A stretch of DNA of 64,000 nt from Spinactinospora alkalitolerans. GTDB taxonomy: Bacteria; Actinomycetota; Actinomycetes; Streptosporangiales; Streptosporangiaceae. The DNA lies in NCBI RefSeq assembly GCF_013408795.1, contig NZ_JACCCC010000001.1, positions 2,542,001 to 2,606,000 of the forward strand, in the 5' to 3' direction. The notes under the pieces were generated by a model. The model ran no database searches and had not been told where the DNA came from. It saw nothing but the letters and a program-made list of their open reading frames with translations. The translations under genes were made by a program, and so were the position numbers. The number at the start of each line of letters is the position of its first letter. The stretch's first letter is position 1. This document shows positions 62,641 to 64,000 of the stretch, piece after piece.

Positions 62641-63795
62641 ATGGGTGATCACGTGCTGGGCATCGCCATGAACGGCGTGACCGGCCGGATGGGGTACCGC
62701 CAGCATCTGACGCGGTCGGTCCTCGCCATCCGGGAGGCCGGCGGGGTCGTGCTGCCGGACGGTTCGCGGGTCGTCCCCGAGCCGGTCCTGGTGGGCCGGT
62801 CCGAGCGCAAGCTGCGTGAGATCGCCTCGCGGCACGGCATCGAACGCTGGACGACGGACCTGGACTCGGTGCTCTCCGACGACGGGATCTCGGTGTACTT
62901 CGACGCCCAGATCACCAGCGCGCGCGAGGAGGCCGTGCGCGCGGCGATCGCCGCGGGCAAGCACGTCTACACCGAGAAGCCCACGGCCAACACCCTGGCC
63001 GCAGCGCTGGAGCTGGCCAAACTGGCGCGCGCGGCGGGGGTGAAGAACGGGGTGGTGCAGGACAAGCTGTTCCTGCCCGGACTGCTCAAGCTGCGGCGGC
63101 TCGTCGACGCCGGCTTCTTCGGCCGGATCCTGTCGGTGCGCGGCGAGTTCGGCTACTGGGTGTTCGAGGGGGACTGGCAGGAGGCGCAGCGCCCTAGCTG
63201 GAACTACCGGACCGAGGACGGCGGCGGGATCGTGCTGGACATGTTCCCGCACTGGCACTACGTCCTGGAGCACCTGTTCGCCCCGGTGCGTGCGGTCACC
63301 GCACGGGCCGTCACCCACATCCCCGAACGCGTCGACGAGGCCGGGCACCCCTACGCCGCGACCGCCGACGACGCGGCCTACGCCGTCTTCGAGCTGGACG
63401 GCGGCGTCGTGGCCCAGATCAACTCCTCCTGGACCACCCGGGTCAACCGCGACGAACTGGTGGAGTTCCAGGTCGACGGCACCCAGGGCAGCGCGGTGGC
63501 CGGTTTGTGGAACTGCCGGGTCCAGCACCGCGCGATGACGCCCAAGCCCACCTGGAACCCCGACCTGCCCACCGGCGAGCGCTACCGCGCCCAATGGCAG
63601 GAGGTGCCCGACAACGCCGAGTTCGGCAACGGCTTCAAGGCCCAGTGGGAGCTGTTCCTGCGGCACGTGGTGGCCGACGAGCCCTTCCCGCACGACCTGC
63701 TCTCCGGCGCCCGCGGCCTGCAGATGGCCGAGGCGGGCCTGCACTCCTCGCGCACGGGGCGCCGGGTGGAACTGGAGGAGGTGTCGCTGTCATGA
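62641..63795 (+). CDS. Gfo/Idh/MocA-family sugar or polyol dehydrogenase
   Basis: A 384-residue NAD(P)-dependent oxidoreductase. The N-terminal Rossmann part has GIAMNGVTGRMGYRQHL and YTEKPTANTL (the catalytic EKP Lys); DGGGIVLDMFPHWHYVLE holds the family's D-x3-H-like site. It is preceded by two LacI-type operators and overlaps a DUF993 gene (ATGA). That arrangement is common in sugar or inositol-type catabolic operons of actinomycetes. The sugar is unknown. Start behind GAGAGG. Confidence 0.9.
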   Translation: MGDHVLGIAMNGVTGRMGYRQHLTRSVLAIREAGGVVLPDGSRVVPEPVLVGRSERKLREIASRHGIERWTTDLDSVLSDDGISVYFDAQITSAREEAVRAAIAAGKHVYTEKPTANTLAAALELAKLARAAGVKNGVVQDKLFLPGLLKLRRLVDAGFFGRILSVRGEFGYWVFEGDWQEAQRPSWNYRTEDGGGIVLDMFPHWHYVLEHLFAPVRAVTARAVTHIPERVDEAGHPYAATADDAAYAVFELDGGVVAQINSSWTTRVNRDELVEFQVDGTQGSAVAGLWNCRVQHRAMTPKPTWNPDLPTGERYRAQWQEVPDNAEFGNGFKAQWELFLRHVVADEPFPHDLLSGARGLQMAEAGLHSSRTGRRVELEEVSLS

Positions 63796-64000
63796 CCGGC
63801 CGCATCCTGCACCTTCCCGACGCCGACGGCGGCCTGGCCCCCTACGTCCCGCTCTCGGCCGAGGCCAGGCTGCCACGCTCGGCCGGGGCCCCGCGCTCGC
63901 GCACCGCCTACGCCGCGGCCCACGTCGTGGCCGACCCCCTGGCCGACAACGCCCCGGGCGCCCCGGCCCGGATCGACTGGGAGGCCACGCTGGCCTTCCG
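63792..64000 (+). CDS. DUF993 (dihydrodipicolinate synthase-like) protein, N-terminal part (cut by window edge)
   Basis: The first 69 residues end with RIDWEATLAF, matching the start of DUF993 proteins, which are predicted TIM-barrel lyases of the dihydrodipicolinate synthase superfamily. Overlap with the upstream dehydrogenase (ATGA) indicates an operon. The active site is beyond the window. Confidence 0.75.
   Translation, partial: MTGRILHLPDADGGLAPYVPLSAEARLPRSAGAPRSRTAYAAAHVVADPLADNAPGAPARIDWEATLAF

Noticed and set aside
1-64000. CRISPR arrays, rRNA genes and riboswitches
   Set aside because: No regularly spaced identical repeats, no rRNA-like segments and no recognisable riboswitch core were found on reading both strands.

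Overview
The window is high-GC actinomycete DNA. The evidence is a fused FbiC for coenzyme F420, an NDMA-type alcohol dehydrogenase, HsaA-like phenol hydroxylases, TetR/IclR/GntR regulators, a PS-10-type secreted tripeptidyl aminopeptidase and frequent GTG starts. A Nocardiopsis-like or related genus is plausible but not proven. Gene order suggests two backbone blocks, an F420 pair at the left (300-3604) and a very GC-rich block at the right (57.9-64 kb). They flank a roughly 53-kb catabolic island full of insertion-sequence debris.

Layout: (1) The tail of a nitrilase-fold hydrolase, then cofC and fbiC (0-3.6 kb). (2) IclR regulator, succinate-semialdehyde-type ALDH, nitrilase-fold amidase, NCS1 permease, NDMA-type alcohol dehydrogenase and a second ALDH (4-11.8 kb). 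This looks like uptake and oxidation of a ring-opened N-heterocycle or amide. (3) A graveyard of transposase, regulator and permease remnants around a TetR gene (11.9-14.8 kb). (4) An asparaginase with a 3' frameshift and an MHS transporter on the minus strand. They are divergent from an operon of reductase, Rieske oxygenase, two alpha/beta hydrolases, a metal-site-less M20 protein, an MhpB-like ring-cleavage dioxygenase, an LLM oxidoreductase and MmgE/PrpD (14.8-26.3 kb). (5) An IclR gene divergent from an mhpDFE-type lower meta-cleavage operon (26.9-30.8 kb). (6) A GntR gene, an ABC importer and seven tightly packed enzymes: an ICL/PEP-mutase-fold lyase, three FAD flavoproteins, an SDR, and isochorismatase-like and racemase-like proteins that both lack the family cysteines (31.5-42.9 kb). 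(7) A Tat-exported MBL hydrolase and a TetR gene divergent from an HsaA/extradiol/hydrolase/flavin-reductase operon, followed by a second HsaA-like unit with a lipoprotein and an MHS transporter (43.1-53.5 kb). (8) An RloC/PrrC-like AAA ATPase and a lipoprotein (53.9-57.2 kb). (9) Right-hand block: S37 peptidase, UMF1-type MFS, GDPD, an Rv3235-like protein, Gfo/Idh/MocA oxidoreductase and the start of a DUF993 gene.

How it fits together: two upper pathways (Rieske plus LigB-type; HsaAB plus VOC-type) both end in C-C hydrolases that should release 2-hydroxypentadienoate-type products. The single mhpDFE set between them would finish both. Each module has its own regulator, and several have a visible matching palindrome. 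A remnant of the 44.8-kb tetR at 14.4-14.6 kb, fragments of at least six insertion sequences and a plasmid-type remnant at 57.6 kb indicate assembly by transfer and IS-mediated rearrangement. Substrates are unknown; all pathway statements are inference from families and gene order.
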